From the NCBI GenBank assembly GCA_013289695.1, contig JABCZK010000001.1, positions 62,001-126,000 of the forward strand: 64,000 nt of DNA, read 5' to 3'. This DNA comes from Acidobacteriota bacterium (GTDB lineage Bacteria; Acidobacteriota; Terriglobia; Acidiferrales; UBA7541). Positions within the stretch are counted from its first letter, which is position 1. Each line of letters starts with the position of its first letter. Below the pieces are notes generated by a model that saw nothing but the letters and a program-made list of their open reading frames with translations, was not told where the DNA came from and did not search any database. Positions 1-9,103 of this stretch are shown here, one piece after another. The position numbers and the translations under genes were made by a program.

Positions 1-355
1 TGTATCAGATTCCTGGGGGCGTGGGATGGTTGCGACAGATTTCGAGTTGGTTAGTTGAGAACCCCTTTGATTCTGTTGAAATCCGCGGCTTTGAGAAGGA
101 GCGAAATCGCGGGGCGGGAGTATATAGCGCAGCGACGCGGAGTGCGCAGAGAAACGCCACAGCCATGCGGCGCGCCAGAACAGAGATCCTTCGCTGCGCT
201 CAGGATGGCGAGGCGCAAATACAAGGGCGGGCGAGGTAAGCCTCGCCCGGCTCGTTTGGTTGCCGGAAATCGGGGTTCAACGAAAGCGGCGGCAAGCCGC
301 CGCACTCCATATAAATCGTGGCGCGCCATAGGATTGGCTCGCGGCGCGATGTGCG
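1..355. repeat. Intergenic repeat mosaic (families R1/R2/R3)
   Basis: I see no convincing gene here. The stretch holds an acagag-type R1 fragment (about 120-180), an R2 core reading CCTTCGctgcgctCAGGAT near 187, and a full R3 unit (about 226-330). R3 reads cctcgcc...gttggttgccgg...gaaagcggcggcaagccgccgcactcca. The short ORFs across it on both strands are translations of the repeats. Confidence 0.75.
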
Positions 356-928
356 TTACGGCTGGGCCAGGAATTTTTCGAGGGGCTCCCAGTAGTTTTT
401 GTTCCAGCCATCGAGGAGGCTTTGGCCGTCGCCATCGGGAAAGCCTCTGTGGTCGAGCGTGAGTTTGGTGCCGGAGCCGTTGGCCGCGAGTTCGAACTTT
501 ACGATTGAGTAGACGCCGGGGTTCCAGTACATCGGACGCCAGGCTTGGACGATTCTTTGGCCCGGGAGCAGTTCGATTTGCCTACCGGTGACGATGCCAC
601 CGAACATGGAGAAAGTGCCGCCGGCTTCCTGGCTGATTTGCACGGGCGGCGCTCCGGAGGGCATGCGCGTCTTCATGGCGCTGCTGAGTTCGACGACGCG
701 CTGAAACTGTTTCGCGTTGGTGAGAGCTTCGTAAACACGCTTGGGGCTGGCCGCGAAGGTGACCTCCTGGTGAATGGATTCGGTGGTATGAGAAATAGGG
801 TCGTCCGCGTTCGCATGAGCCTGGGTTGAGCCGAGGATGAGTCCGCTGACGGCCATCGCTACGCCAGCGAGGACTTGGCGACGCGCAGGGCCCCTGGGTA
901 GCGCCGCCAAATCGGTGTTGTCGCTCAT
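356..928 (-). CDS. Tat-exported START/SRPBCC (AHSA1-like) domain protein
   Basis: This 190-residue protein carries a twin-arginine signal near the N-terminus (RRQVLAGVAMA followed by a hydrophobic stretch ending AHA), so export by the Tat pathway is likely. The rest resembles the SRPBCC/AHSA1 hydrophobic-ligand fold: a start like VTFAASPKRVYEALTNAKQF and a C-terminal stretch on the pattern LTLDHRGFPDG followed by GWNKNYWEPLEKFL. The ligand is unknown. I chose the ATG at 928 over the track start at 982 because GGAGGAA lies just upstream of 928 and the longer form adds 18 uncharacteristic residues. It stands alone, with repeats downstream. An exported SRPBCC domain is less common than a cytoplasmic one. 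Confidence 0.8.
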   Translation of the reverse strand: MSDNTDLAALPRGPARRQVLAGVAMAVSGLILGSTQAHANADDPISHTTESIHQEVTFAASPKRVYEALTNAKQFQRVVELSSAMKTRMPSGAPPVQISQEAGGTFSMFGGIVTGRQIELLPGQRIVQAWRPMYWNPGVYSIVKFELAANGSGTKLTLDHRGFPDGDGQSLLDGWNKNYWEPLEKFLAQP

Positions 929-1004
929 TATGTTCCTCCGGAGCGCTGCTGGATTCGTGCGCTCGACCACGGCTGCTGGCATGAAATGGAAACCCGAAGA
1001 GGCG

Positions 1005-1391
1005 CTATTTGTTCGGAGCGATTAAACCGGTTCTCCGGTATTGATCGAAGGCCGCAAGGCACAGGCCCGACATCATCAGCAACGCCGACACCCGGATGTG
1101 AGGGCTGTCTAGGCGTCCAATCACGATTAAAGCGAATGCAACCCACCTTGGCCCGCTGCGCCGTGATTTTGGCTCAGCATCGTCGCCAGAGATTAGCAAA
1201 GAGAGCTTTGGTCGCGATGTAAGTAAGTACAAATCGAAACAAATCAGCAAACTGGACACGCCCACGAACAATGTCCACCACCGCCTGCTGTCCGTGATGA
1301 AGACGAACTCCAAGCCAGCGAAGAGAACCGCCAGCGCCAACCATCGGACTGCGCTAAATTTATCGCTCATGTTTGATTTCGCGGCCTTCAC
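1005..1391 (-). CDS. Small multi-pass membrane protein, unknown function
   Basis: A 128-residue ORF with two hydrophobic helices near the N-terminus (RWLALAVLFAGLEFVFI and WTLFVGVSSLLICFDLYLL). A basic cytoplasmic-looking loop follows, then one or two more hydrophobic segments (WVAFALIVIG and VSALLMMSGLCLAAF). I do not recognise a family. The track start is GTG; an ATG seven codons in (about 1370) is equally possible, and neither has a strong ribosome-binding site. The gene lies 76 bp upstream of the START-like gene on the same strand, so co-transcription is possible. Reality of the gene is moderately supported by the coherent membrane topology. Confidence 0.5.
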   Translation of the reverse strand: MKAAKSNMSDKFSAVRWLALAVLFAGLEFVFITDSRRWWTLFVGVSSLLICFDLYLLTSRPKLSLLISGDDAEPKSRRSGPRWVAFALIVIGRLDSPHIRVSALLMMSGLCLAAFDQYRRTGLIAPNK

Positions 1392-1529
1392 TGACCGCCG
1401 CGCCAGATATTAACTAAGCGTGACTGTAAATGCCAGCCTGTGTGCGCGGGAGTTCCGTATCAATCAAGAATTAAGCGGTACCGCGCTCGTGTACAAGCTG
1501 CGGGGATTCCCCTAAAATGAAAAGCGGCT

Positions 1530-2531
1530 ATGAAACATACAATTACTTTGATTCCCGGCGACGGGATTGGTCCGGAAGTATCGCACGCGGTGCAGCAGAT
1601 CATTGGCGCAGCGGGAGTGGACATTGCGTGGGAAGAAATTCCGGCGCGGGCGGAGATCGAGCGGCGGGGGCAGGACTTCATGCATTCGGGAGTGCTGGAA
1701 TCGATCCGCAAGAACCGGGTGGCCTTAAAGGGGCCTCTGGCGACGGCGGTGGCTGGCGGGCCGCCGAGCATTAACGTGGGATTGCGGAAGGCGTTGGATT
1801 TGTATGCGAATTTGCGGCCGGTAAAGAATTTGGAGGGCGTGCAGTCGCGGTATCTGGGCGTGGATATTGTGCTGATCCGCGAGAACACCGAGGATCTTTA
1901 CGCGGGGCTGGAGCACACTGTGGTTCCGGGCGTCGTCGAGAGCTTGAAAATTATTACGGAGAAGGCTTCGACGCGGGTGGCGAAGTTTGCGTTTGAATTT
2001 GCGCGGAAATATGGACGGAAGACAATTCACGCCATTCATAAAGCGAACATCATGAAGCTTTCGGATGGGCTGTTTCTGACATCGGTGCGCAAGGTGGCGG
2101 AAAACTATCCGGACATCGAGTACAAGGAATTGATTGTGGATAATGCGTGCATGCAGATGGTGATTAATCCGCACCAGTTTGACATGCTTTTGCTGACGAA
2201 TTTGTATGGCGACATTATGAGTGATCTGGCGGCGGGATTGGTGGGCGGATTGGGAGTGGTGCCTAGCGGGAATATGGGAGAGACGGTGGCGATATTTGAG
2301 GCGGTGCATGGGACCGCGCCGGATATTGCTGGTAAGGGGATTGCGAATCCAACGGCGCTGCTGATGAGCGCGATTTTGATGTTGCGGCATGTGGGGGAGA
2401 TGGCGGCGGCTGCGAGAATCGAAAATGCTTTGCACCGCGTGTATCGGGAGGGCAAGGTGCTCACGCGGGATGTGGGGGGGACGGCTTCGACCGCGGAGTT
2501 TACTGCGGCGGTTATCTCGGCTTTTGCGTGA
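1530..2531 (+). CDS. icd: NAD-type isocitrate dehydrogenase (isocitrate/isopropylmalate family)
   Basis: This 333-residue beta-decarboxylating dehydrogenase oxidises isocitrate to 2-oxoglutarate in the TCA cycle. Visible motifs are LIPGDGIGPEV near the N-terminus, the substrate-loop sequence RENTEDLYAG (about residue 117), the metal-binding DLAAGLVGGLGVVPSGN region, and the cofactor-loop sequence EAVHGTAPDIAGKGIANP. Length and the ENTEDLYAG loop fit the short NAD-linked IDH3-like group better than the approximately 415-residue NADP enzyme or LeuB; no leucine genes are nearby. The start is an ATG with a weak purine-rich upstream region. Confidence is high for the family and moderate for isocitrate as substrate. 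Confidence 0.9.
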   Translation: MKHTITLIPGDGIGPEVSHAVQQIIGAAGVDIAWEEIPARAEIERRGQDFMHSGVLESIRKNRVALKGPLATAVAGGPPSINVGLRKALDLYANLRPVKNLEGVQSRYLGVDIVLIRENTEDLYAGLEHTVVPGVVESLKIITEKASTRVAKFAFEFARKYGRKTIHAIHKANIMKLSDGLFLTSVRKVAENYPDIEYKELIVDNACMQMVINPHQFDMLLLTNLYGDIMSDLAAGLVGGLGVVPSGNMGETVAIFEAVHGTAPDIAGKGIANPTALLMSAILMLRHVGEMAAAARIENALHRVYREGKVLTRDVGGTASTAEFTAAVISAFA

Positions 2532-2889
2532 GGGGCGGAACGTCAAAGGATTTAACACAGAGTTCACAGAGGAAAGGCGGAGAAAATCTGAGAAAGACGG
2601 AGTTGAAAGGTGACAGCCAAGAGTTAAATGCGATCGGCGGGTGGAGGCTTTTGCCGCAGAGACGCTGAGGACGCAAGGAAGCGCACTGGCGAGGCCGCGA
2701 CGTGGTTCACATTGTGGCAAGCTGGGGCGCAGCAAGCAGCGCCCCTACCTTGGCTGATGCCTGGAAGTGGCGCGAGGGCTACGATGGCGGTCTGAAGACC
2801 GCCACTACCAAAGCGATTCAGGCGCTGATTGACTTCCCTGCCCTGGGCGTTGAGAATGTGGGCGAGTCTGGTGGATCATTGGAGCGACG
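2532..2889. repeat. Intergenic repeats (R1, R4, R8 units)
   Basis: Holds an R1 unit (gtcaaaggatttaacacag at about 2544, continuing as acagag-rich sequence), an R4 unit (about 2710-2755, gcaagctggggcgcagcaag then cagcgcccctacc) and an R8 hairpin (about 2780-2812, ggcggtctgaagaccgcc). No gene is evident. Confidence 0.75.
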
Positions 2890-3267
2890 GTGACTGAATA
2901 TACCCCGGCAGTGGCGCGTTATGTGAATGGCGAAATTGAGAAGTATGAGCCGATTTCCGAAGGAACGACCGCCAAGCGGAAGCGCAAGCCGCATATTGTG
3001 GCGGTGATCAACGAGATGTGCACCGGGTGTGCGGGGTCGCCGGCTTGCGTGGAGTATTGTCCGGTGGCGGACTGTATGTTCTGGGTGCCGGACGCGGATC
3101 ATCCACCGTTCGGGAGGATTTTAGTCGATCCGCTTTTGTGCATAGGGTGCAAGCTTTGTACTAGCAAGGGACCGGATGGATCGTTTCTGGAGGGGTGCCC
3201 TTGGGATGCGATTGATATGGTGCCTTTGGCGGAGTTTGAGGGGAAATATGGGGTGATGCCGTTTTAG
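2890..3267 (+). CDS. 4Fe-4S dicluster ferredoxin-like protein
   Basis: A 125-residue soluble iron-sulfur protein, probably an electron carrier or a detached redox subunit. The first Cys set reads CTGCAGSPACVEYCPVADC (from about residue 44). The second reads CIGCKLC, followed after a longer loop by GCPWDAI. That is enough for two 4Fe-4S clusters in the bacterial 2[4Fe-4S] arrangement, with an elongated linker that carries the conserved VDPLLCIGCKLC. The GTG start follows a GGAGCGAC sequence. It lies 358 bp after the isocitrate dehydrogenase and may be transcribed separately. The redox partner cannot be named from this window. Confidence 0.85.
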   Translation: MTEYTPAVARYVNGEIEKYEPISEGTTAKRKRKPHIVAVINEMCTGCAGSPACVEYCPVADCMFWVPDADHPPFGRILVDPLLCIGCKLCTSKGPDGSFLEGCPWDAIDMVPLAEFEGKYGVMPF

Positions 3268-3549
3268 ATTTCCTGGTGGTTACGGAAGTCAAAAGATTCA
3301 ACACAGAGAAAGACAAGAATTACCGCAGCGACGCAGAGAAAGGCTAGAGCTTCTGCAAAAAACTTCTGAGAAAGTCGACAAAGAAAAACTTCGGTTTGAT
3401 TTTCTGCTTTGATTTGCCTGGCGTGCTCCTAGTTTTAAATTTGTTTCGCATTTTGAACGCGTGGGGTCGCTGCGTCTAAACTCCCAGCTTCTGGTAGTGA
3501 TTTTCGGCGGAATTGACACCGCACAGGCAAGTTTGCCTATGCTACCGAA
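3268..3549. repeat. AT-richer spacer with R1 repeat and a short hairpin
   Basis: An R1 unit starts at about 3286 (gtcaaaagattcaacacag). It is followed by an unusually AT-rich stretch (about 3350-3460) that matches no gene and might be another small insertion. A caggcaagtttgcctatgc hairpin of the R8 type follows near 3520. Nothing else is recognisable. Confidence 0.55.
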
Positions 3550-4035
3550 CTAGCGGGGTTTGCGGCAGTCGGAGCAGAGGCCGCCAACTTCGGTGCGGGT
3601 AACCGTGATTTCGATGCCGCAGTCGCGCGAGATCTGGCTCTTCAGTTGTTCGTAGAGCTCGCTTTCGAATTCGCGGACTTTGCCGCAGCGGATGCAGGCG
3701 ACGTGGATGTGGTCGCGCGGGCCGTGGCTTTCGTAGAAATGGCGATCGCCGCGAAGATGCAGCAGGTCGAGCTCGTCAATTAGGCCGTGGCGCTTCAGGA
3801 GATCGAGAGTGCGATAGACGGTGACGCGGGTTACGCGCGAGTCGAGTTTCTGTGCGCGTTGCAGGATTTCGTCGGCGTCGAGGTGGCGGCGGGCTGTGTC
3901 CATAACTTGCAGGAGGACGCGGCGCTGGCGAGTCAGGCGAATGCCACGCGCGCCCAGCTCGCGTTCAAGATGGCCGGGGAGTTCGTGATTGATGCGTTCG
4001 CCGGTGGAGACACGATGTGCGGGTGTGGCGGACAT
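3550..4035 (-). CDS. Fur-family transcriptional regulator
   Basis: A 161-residue metal-dependent repressor with an N-terminal winged helix (RLTRQRRVLLQVMDTARRHL and RVTRVTVYRTLDLLKRHGLI). The dimerisation/metal domain carries HFYE, DHIHVACIRCGKVREFE and a C-terminal CSDC. The two CxxC pairs would form the structural zinc site. Whether it senses iron (Fur), peroxide (PerR) or zinc (Zur) cannot be told from sequence. I use the ATG at 4035 because the upstream 27 codons of the track ORF are atypical and cross a TATAAT-like hexamer (4048-4053), which could be the -10 box. Confidence 0.88.
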   Translation of the reverse strand: MSATPAHRVSTGERINHELPGHLERELGARGIRLTRQRRVLLQVMDTARRHLDADEILQRAQKLDSRVTRVTVYRTLDLLKRHGLIDELDLLHLRGDRHFYESHGPRDHIHVACIRCGKVREFESELYEQLKSQISRDCGIEITVTRTEVGGLCSDCRKPR

Positions 4036-4589
4036 GTGTATGAGGAGATTATACCAAAAGGTGGCAAGGGGGCGAGGGGCGGAGTTGAGAGTTGGAAGTT
4101 TAGCTTTGACGGTCAAGAGTTAAGAGCACGTGCGAGCAGGAGTTCCTACCGCCGACACGCAGAGTGCGTGGACTAAGGCAACGGCGAATCGGCGGCGTGG
4201 ATGACATCGTGGCAAGCTGGGGCGCGGCCCTTCGAACCGGAGCTGCCGGTTCTCAGGATGAATCGCCCTGTCGGGCGATTCACAAGCAGCGCCTCTACCC
4301 TGGCTGCGCAGCGAAGTGTTGGCGGGAGCGGGCGAGGCAAGCCTCGCCTAGTTCGTTTTGTCGCGGGAAATTGAGGTTCGGCGAAAGCGGCGCCAAGCCG
4401 CCGCACTCCATAGGAATCGCGCCACGTCACAGCCTTGGCTCGCGGAGTTAGCTTGGCCGTCCGGCTTTGAGGGCCGCTGCAACGAATTCAAGGGCTGCGG
4501 CACCGAGCGGACAATTGACAGACCTTGCGACGAGCAGCTGCCCTTGTTCGTCAATTGGAGCGGCTGACCGATTGAGACCTCTCAGGGGA
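4036..4589. repeat. Repeat mosaic with an R5 insert inside an R4 unit, then an R3 unit
   Basis: Contains an R4 unit whose loop is interrupted by an R5 module (4227-4282: ccttcg, a GAACCGG/CCGGTTC hairpin, ctcaggatga, then AATCGCCctgtcGGGCGATT). The R4 sequence then resumes with caagcagcgcctctacc. An R3 unit follows at about 4330-4430. The remainder to 4589 shows no gene or known motif. Confidence 0.75.
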
Positions 4590-5099
4590 TTATGGCTTCT
4601 TCGGCGTCGCGATGCTGAGGCCTGCGGATTTAATGAGGAGTGGTCCTTCGGCAGGATCCACCAGCTTCAAGAGCAGCTTATTATTACCGGGGAGAACGCG
4701 GAGGTAGTACACGTTGCCTGCTTCGGCCGTGAGACTTGCCGCGGCGGCCATCTCGGAGATCCGCTTGAGGCTGGATTGCAACGCGACGCAGACGCGATGA
4801 TCGCCTGGTGGGATGGAAAAAAAAGAATAGGAAGTGTGCTCCAACGCGCCGACCCACGAGCCATCAATTCCCATCTTTACGATGGCGCAGCCCAGGCAAG
4901 CGCTACCCAGCTGAGCGAAAACGACGACCGTAGCTTTGCCTGGTTCCGCCTGCGGGAGCGGGTGGCTTTTCTTGTCCACCTTCAAGGTGAATTCGGTCTC
5001 GGGCGCGCCGCATCCCGCAGCGGCGAGGGCTGCTGCGCCGTTGTCTTGTGCGCGTGTTGGTAGGGCGAAGAGAATAAACGCCAGCATGATTTTTGTCAT
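4590..5099 (-). CDS. Secreted DUF2846-like protein
   Basis: A 169-residue protein with a short signal peptide (MTKIMLAFILFALPTRAQ). The mature part alternates beta strands: ATVVVFAQLG, VGALEHTSYSFFSIPPGDHRVCV, and NVYYLRVLPGNNKLLLKLVD. This pattern fits the DUF2846-type beta-sandwich of small lipoprotein-like proteins, but there is no lipobox, so it is probably periplasmic. Several Cys (AAGCGAPE, GSACLGCAIV) could form a disulfide. Function is unknown. It is flanked on both sides by repeat-rich gaps, with no operon partner. Confidence 0.65.
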   Translation of the reverse strand: MTKIMLAFILFALPTRAQDNGAAALAAAGCGAPETEFTLKVDKKSHPLPQAEPGKATVVVFAQLGSACLGCAIVKMGIDGSWVGALEHTSYSFFSIPPGDHRVCVALQSSLKRISEMAAAASLTAEAGNVYYLRVLPGNNKLLLKLVDPAEGPLLIKSAGLSIATPKKP

Positions 5100-5287
5100 G
5101 ATGACTTCAGACTCCAGAATCTCTCGAACGACTAGCGCTACGAAATCAAATGCAACCGCGGCTGCGAAGAGAGATCCTTCTCCCGCATCCGCGGGATCAG
5201 GATGACGACGCTTGTCACAGCGTCAAAGCCGCACAACCAGGAGCGGCTGTGCCACCAAAACCGAATCGCGGCGCTGACGGTTATCGG
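5100..5287. repeat. Spacer with R2 core and an R8-type hairpin
   Basis: A gagagatccttctcccgcat...caggatgacgacgcttgtc unit (about 5170-5215) is a diverged R2 copy. A caaccaggagcggctgtgcc palindrome follows at about 5234. No gene is seen. Confidence 0.6.
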
Positions 5288-6622
5288 TCACCGGTGGCTT
5301 TGGACGGCTTTTAGGATGTCGCTGTACATTACGAAGGCGAAGATGCCTAGCAGGAAGACCAGGCCTACCTGGACGAAGCGTTCTTTTACGGTGATGCTTA
5401 AGTCGCGGCGGAGAATGCCTTCGATTGCGAGCATGAGGATGTGGCCGCCGTCGAGAATTGGGATGGGGAGAAGATTCAGCAGGCCTAGGTTGAGGCTGAT
5501 GACGGCCATGAACTCGAGCAGCGTGGGCAGGCCGCGTTTGGCAGCTTCACCGGAAATGCGCGCGATGCCTACTGGACCGGCGAGTTGGCGGATGGAAACT
5601 TTGCCGCTGAACAGGCCGACGAGAACCTGGCCGATCTGGCGGATGCCGGACGCGGTGGAAGCGGCGGCGTCTTTGCCAGCTTCAAGAAAGGACTGGCGCT
5701 CGTAGTCTTCATCCGTGTTGGGCAGCACGCCGATTTGCCAGACGGGCTGGCCTTCGAGGTCAGTGCCCTGCATGGGAGTGATGTCCAGCTGGAGTTGTTG
5801 GCTGTCGCGACGAACTTCAAACTGGATTGGATGTCCACCGGATTGATGAACGCCCTCGACCAACTGCGGCCAAGTGACGACCGGCTTGCCATTCATAACG
5901 ATGATCGCGTCGCCTGGTTTTAATCCGGCGCGATCCGCGGGCGTGCCGCCATCCACTTCGGCGATGACTGCAGGCCGCGGAGGATATCCCAACAGATCAT
6001 CCGGCGATGCGAGATGCTCCGGCACAGTGGCGGTGATGATCTGGTTCGCGCCGCTGCGCGAGACGGCGATCGTAATCGGACCACCGGGCTGGGCTTTCTC
6101 GTATTCCGAATAAACTTTTTTCCACGTTGGGGTTGGGACGCCGTTCACCCCGATGATGCGATCGCCCGGCTGGATGCCTGAAGCAGGCATGGTCTGGGGG
6201 ACGGCTACGACGTCGGCGCTCTGATGTTCGAAGACTAGCGAGGGAATGCCGAGACGCCAGAAAATTCCCCACAGGATCACCAGTGCGAGGACGAAATTCA
6301 TTACTGGTCCGGCGACGGCGATGATGACGCGCTGCCAGCGCGGGCGAGAGAGGAATTCGTATCCTGCGCCAGTCCGTTCCTCCAGAGGGTTGTCACCAGC
6401 CATGCGCACGTAACCGCCGAACGGCAGGGCGCTGATGCGGTAATCGGTGTCGCCGCGTTTTACGCCGAAAAGGCGCGGACCGAAGCCGAGAGAGAAAACG
6501 TCCACCCGCACACCGCAGAGTTTGGCGGCCATGAAATGGCCCCACTCGTGGACAAAAATCATTATGCCGAGAACGATGGTGACGGTGACGAGATCAACCA
6601 AGAATGACTGCAAATTATGCAT
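5288..6622 (-). CDS. rseP: RIP metalloprotease RseP (site-2 protease)
   Basis: A 444-residue inner-membrane zinc protease that cuts anti-sigma factors or signal-peptide remnants within the membrane. Helix 1 contains the catalytic HEWGH (about residues 25-29), followed by the FGFGPRLFG-like stretch (SLGFGPRLFG) and the ALPFGGYVRM loop. Two PDZ domains span roughly residues 115-200 and 205-285. The third metal ligand sits in LLPIPILDGGHI (about 375-386), near the C-terminal transmembrane helices. It ends the minus-strand cluster and starts 18 bp after dxr, the usual dxr-rseP pairing. Full length for the family. Confidence 0.95.
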   Translation of the reverse strand: MHNLQSFLVDLVTVTIVLGIMIFVHEWGHFMAAKLCGVRVDVFSLGFGPRLFGVKRGDTDYRISALPFGGYVRMAGDNPLEERTGAGYEFLSRPRWQRVIIAVAGPVMNFVLALVILWGIFWRLGIPSLVFEHQSADVVAVPQTMPASGIQPGDRIIGVNGVPTPTWKKVYSEYEKAQPGGPITIAVSRSGANQIITATVPEHLASPDDLLGYPPRPAVIAEVDGGTPADRAGLKPGDAIIVMNGKPVVTWPQLVEGVHQSGGHPIQFEVRRDSQQLQLDITPMQGTDLEGQPVWQIGVLPNTDEDYERQSFLEAGKDAAASTASGIRQIGQVLVGLFSGKVSIRQLAGPVGIARISGEAAKRGLPTLLEFMAVISLNLGLLNLLPIPILDGGHILMLAIEGILRRDLSITVKERFVQVGLVFLLGIFAFVMYSDILKAVQSHR

Positions 6623-6640
6623 AAGGCCTCAAAGAGTATT

Positions 6641-7831
6641 TTAATTCTTTCCGCGCCGGAGTACGAGTTGGATTTCGAGACGCGCAAGACGGCGGGCTTC
6701 GGCGTCGGCTTCAAGCACGTCGGCGATGCTGTGCAGCGCGGTGCGCGGCATTTTTTCAAGCACTTTTTCGATCACTGCTGCGATTCCCAGGAAAGGCAAG
6801 CGTCCCTCCAAAAATGCCGCGACTGCTATTTCATCCGCTGCGTTTAGCGCGCATGGGAGCGGGCCTCCCTGGCGAGCGGCTTCCTTTGCCAGAGTGAGGC
6901 ACGGGAACTTCTTCGCGGGCACTGCGGCAAATTCAAGTTTGCGCAGGGTGGACCAGTCCAAGGCACATGTATTGGACGGGACCCGCTCCGGATAGGTTAG
7001 CGCATATTGAATGGGCATGCGCATGTCAGTTGGGCCGAGTTGTGCCAGGATTGAACCATCTACAAATTCGACCATGGAATGAATTGTGGATTGCGGATGG
7101 ATGACCACCTGGATTCTGTCGAGGTCCGTGCCGAAGAGCCACTTGGCTTCGATTACTTCGAAACCTTTGTTCATCAGCGTGGCGGAGTCGATTGTGATGC
7201 GCTGGCCCATCTTCCAGTTTGGATGCGCCAGGGCTTGTTTTGGTGTGATCCTTGCGAATTGGGATAGCGGCGTCTTGCGGAAGGGGCCGCCGGAGGCTGT
7301 GAGGATGAGGCGTTTTACTTCCTTGGCTTCGCCGGCGCGGAGACATTGGTGGATGGCGTTGTGTTCGGAATCAACGGGGAGTAAGGCTACTTTGTGGCGG
7401 TGGACAGCGGCCATTACCACTTCACCGGCAGCGACTAGGACTTCTTTATTGGCTAGGGCTATGTGCTTCCCTATTTCGATCGCTTTGTAGGTGGCGGGGA
7501 GGCCGACTACTCCTACTGCTGCTGACACGACCATCTCCGCTTCTTCGTGCGTCGCCACTCGTTCCATGCCTTCTGGGCCGAAGAGGATTTCAGGTTGCGG
7601 CTGATTCTTTTCGCGTGTGGTTTTTAGATTTGCGCATAATGCTTTCGCGGCTTCTTCTGTGGCCACGGAGACTACTTGCGGGTGGCATTGTTGGGCTTGG
7701 GCGGCGGCTAGTTTTACGTTGTTGCCCGCGGCTAGGGCTACTACTTGGAATTTGCCAGGATTGGTCGCGACTACGTCCAGGCATTGGCGGCCTATGGAGC
7801 CTGTGGAGCCGAGGATGGAGATTCGTTTCAT
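6641..7831 (-). CDS. dxr: 1-deoxy-D-xylulose 5-phosphate reductoisomerase
   Basis: A 396-residue NADPH-dependent enzyme converting DXP to MEP, the committed step of non-mevalonate isoprenoid synthesis. The N-terminal GSTGSIGRQ is the dinucleotide-binding loop; ANKEVLVAAGE and PVDSEHNAIHQCL carry the metal and substrate ligands; TASGGPFRK is the flexible loop region; NKGFEVIEAKWLFG is diagnostic. Length is normal. It sits directly upstream of rseP (18 bp) and downstream of uppS-cdsA across a repeat-filled gap. This links isoprenoid precursor supply to the undecaprenyl-PP made by UppS. Confidence 0.97.
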   Translation of the reverse strand: MKRISILGSTGSIGRQCLDVVATNPGKFQVVALAAGNNVKLAAAQAQQCHPQVVSVATEEAAKALCANLKTTREKNQPQPEILFGPEGMERVATHEEAEMVVSAAVGVVGLPATYKAIEIGKHIALANKEVLVAAGEVVMAAVHRHKVALLPVDSEHNAIHQCLRAGEAKEVKRLILTASGGPFRKTPLSQFARITPKQALAHPNWKMGQRITIDSATLMNKGFEVIEAKWLFGTDLDRIQVVIHPQSTIHSMVEFVDGSILAQLGPTDMRMPIQYALTYPERVPSNTCALDWSTLRKLEFAAVPAKKFPCLTLAKEAARQGGPLPCALNAADEIAVAAFLEGRLPFLGIAAVIEKVLEKMPRTALHSIADVLEADAEARRLARLEIQLVLRRGKN

Positions 7832-8236
7832 TTGTTCGCGTGGATTATTTTATAGGGGTTCGGGGCGGAATGCGAATTTCGGTTTTGGAATGTGTGTTGT
7901 TGCGGAAGTCAAAGGATTTAACACAGACGTCACAGAGGGAAAGCGGAGGGCACAGAGAAAGCCGGAGAGATCCTTCGATGCGCTCAGGATGACGATGCTT
8001 GTTGCGTGGCACTGGTGATTCAATGGCAACAGCAAATGCGAAGAGCCGGCTGGACGCCGGCGCTACGACTGCAAGGGCAACGGCGAGTCCGCGAGGTGGG
8101 TGACATCGTGGCAAGTTGGGGCGCGGCCATTCGAACCGGCGCTGCCGGCTCGAAGGATGAATCGCCCTGTCGGGCGATCGACAAACAGCGCCCCTAACCA
8201 TTCCGGAGAATCATCGAGACATTGTGACGCTGCAAC
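7832..8236. repeat. Repeat cluster between cdsA and dxr (R1, R2, R8, R4 with R5 insert)
   Basis: In plus-strand order there is an R1 unit (about 7905), an R2 unit (about 7965-8000), a gccggctggacgccggc hairpin (about 8044) and an R4 unit. The R4 loop is filled by an R5 module (about 8126-8181, ending atcgccctgtcgggcgat). No gene is seen. The cluster splits an otherwise compact cdsA-dxr operon. Confidence 0.75.
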
Positions 8237-9097
8237 TTATTGGGGGCGGGCTAGCCATTGGTAGAGGATCCAGACCGCGGGGGTGGCTAGGATTAGGCTG
8301 TCGATGCGGTCTAACATCCCGCCGTGGCCGGGGAGCAGGCCGCCGGAATCTTTTACTGCGGCGCCTCGTTTGTAGGCGGATTCGATTAGGTCGCCGGCTT
8401 GTCCGGCGATATTGGCTACTCCGGCGATTACCAGCAGGGTGAGAACGTCGGTCTGCATCCAGCGGGCGAAGAGGACGGCTACGATCATGGAGGCGAGGAC
8501 GTTGCCCATCGCGCCCTCCCAGGTCTTTTGGGGGCTTAGCGCGGGAGCCATCGGAACACGGCCTAATGATTTTCCTACGAAGTAGGCGAGCATGTCTCCG
8601 GCCCAGACCAGGACCAGGGTGAAGAGGACTAATTGGCGGCCGACAGGTTCGAGTTCGTCGAGGCGCACGATGTAGCTGAAGGGCAAGACGACGAAAAGCA
8701 GCGCGGCGGAGCCGATGGCGATTGCGGGGAGGACGTCGTGCAGCGGGCGCTTGGTTAGCAGGGCGAGGACTACGGAACCGAAGAGAAAGATTAGCAGAGC
8801 GGCTTCGACGGAGAGAGTGCCGCCGGCGGCATCGCGGACCATGGAGAGGCCGCCTGCTAGGGTATGCGTCTCGATGCGGCCCAGTGAGAATTGCGCGTAG
8901 AAAATCAGGACAGCGCAGAAGTACGTCCAGAGTTTGAAGCCGCGCAGGCCGATGCGTTCGCCGAGATTCAAGAATTCCACCAGCGCCAGGATTGCCACTA
9001 CGGCGGCTATGCCTGCGAGGATGACAGCCGGCGCCCACCAGACCAACGCGACAACAATCGGAATCAGGACTGCAGCAGTGGCTAAGCGCAGGAGCAT
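8237..9097 (-). CDS. cdsA: Phosphatidate cytidylyltransferase
   Basis: A 286-residue polytopic membrane enzyme making CDP-diacylglycerol from CTP and phosphatidate. The family signature lies near the C-terminus: ESAYKRGAAVKDSGGLLPGH followed by GGMLDRIDSL. About eight hydrophobic helices precede it, including MLLRLATAAVLIPIVVALVWWA at the start. The ATG at 9097 overlaps an AGGAG-poor region but lies only 6 bp after the uppS stop, which indicates translation from the same message. Length and topology are typical. Confidence 0.95.
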   Translation of the reverse strand: MLLRLATAAVLIPIVVALVWWAPAVILAGIAAVVAILALVEFLNLGERIGLRGFKLWTYFCAVLIFYAQFSLGRIETHTLAGGLSMVRDAAGGTLSVEAALLIFLFGSVVLALLTKRPLHDVLPAIAIGSAALLFVVLPFSYIVRLDELEPVGRQLVLFTLVLVWAGDMLAYFVGKSLGRVPMAPALSPQKTWEGAMGNVLASMIVAVLFARWMQTDVLTLLVIAGVANIAGQAGDLIESAYKRGAAVKDSGGLLPGHGGMLDRIDSLILATPAVWILYQWLARPQ

Positions 9098-9103
9098 TCG
9101 GCG

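Noticed and set aside
1725-2735. 336-aa minus-strand ORF over the isocitrate dehydrogenase gene
   Set aside because: It is a His/Arg-rich antisense shadow of a strongly conserved gene and matches no family.
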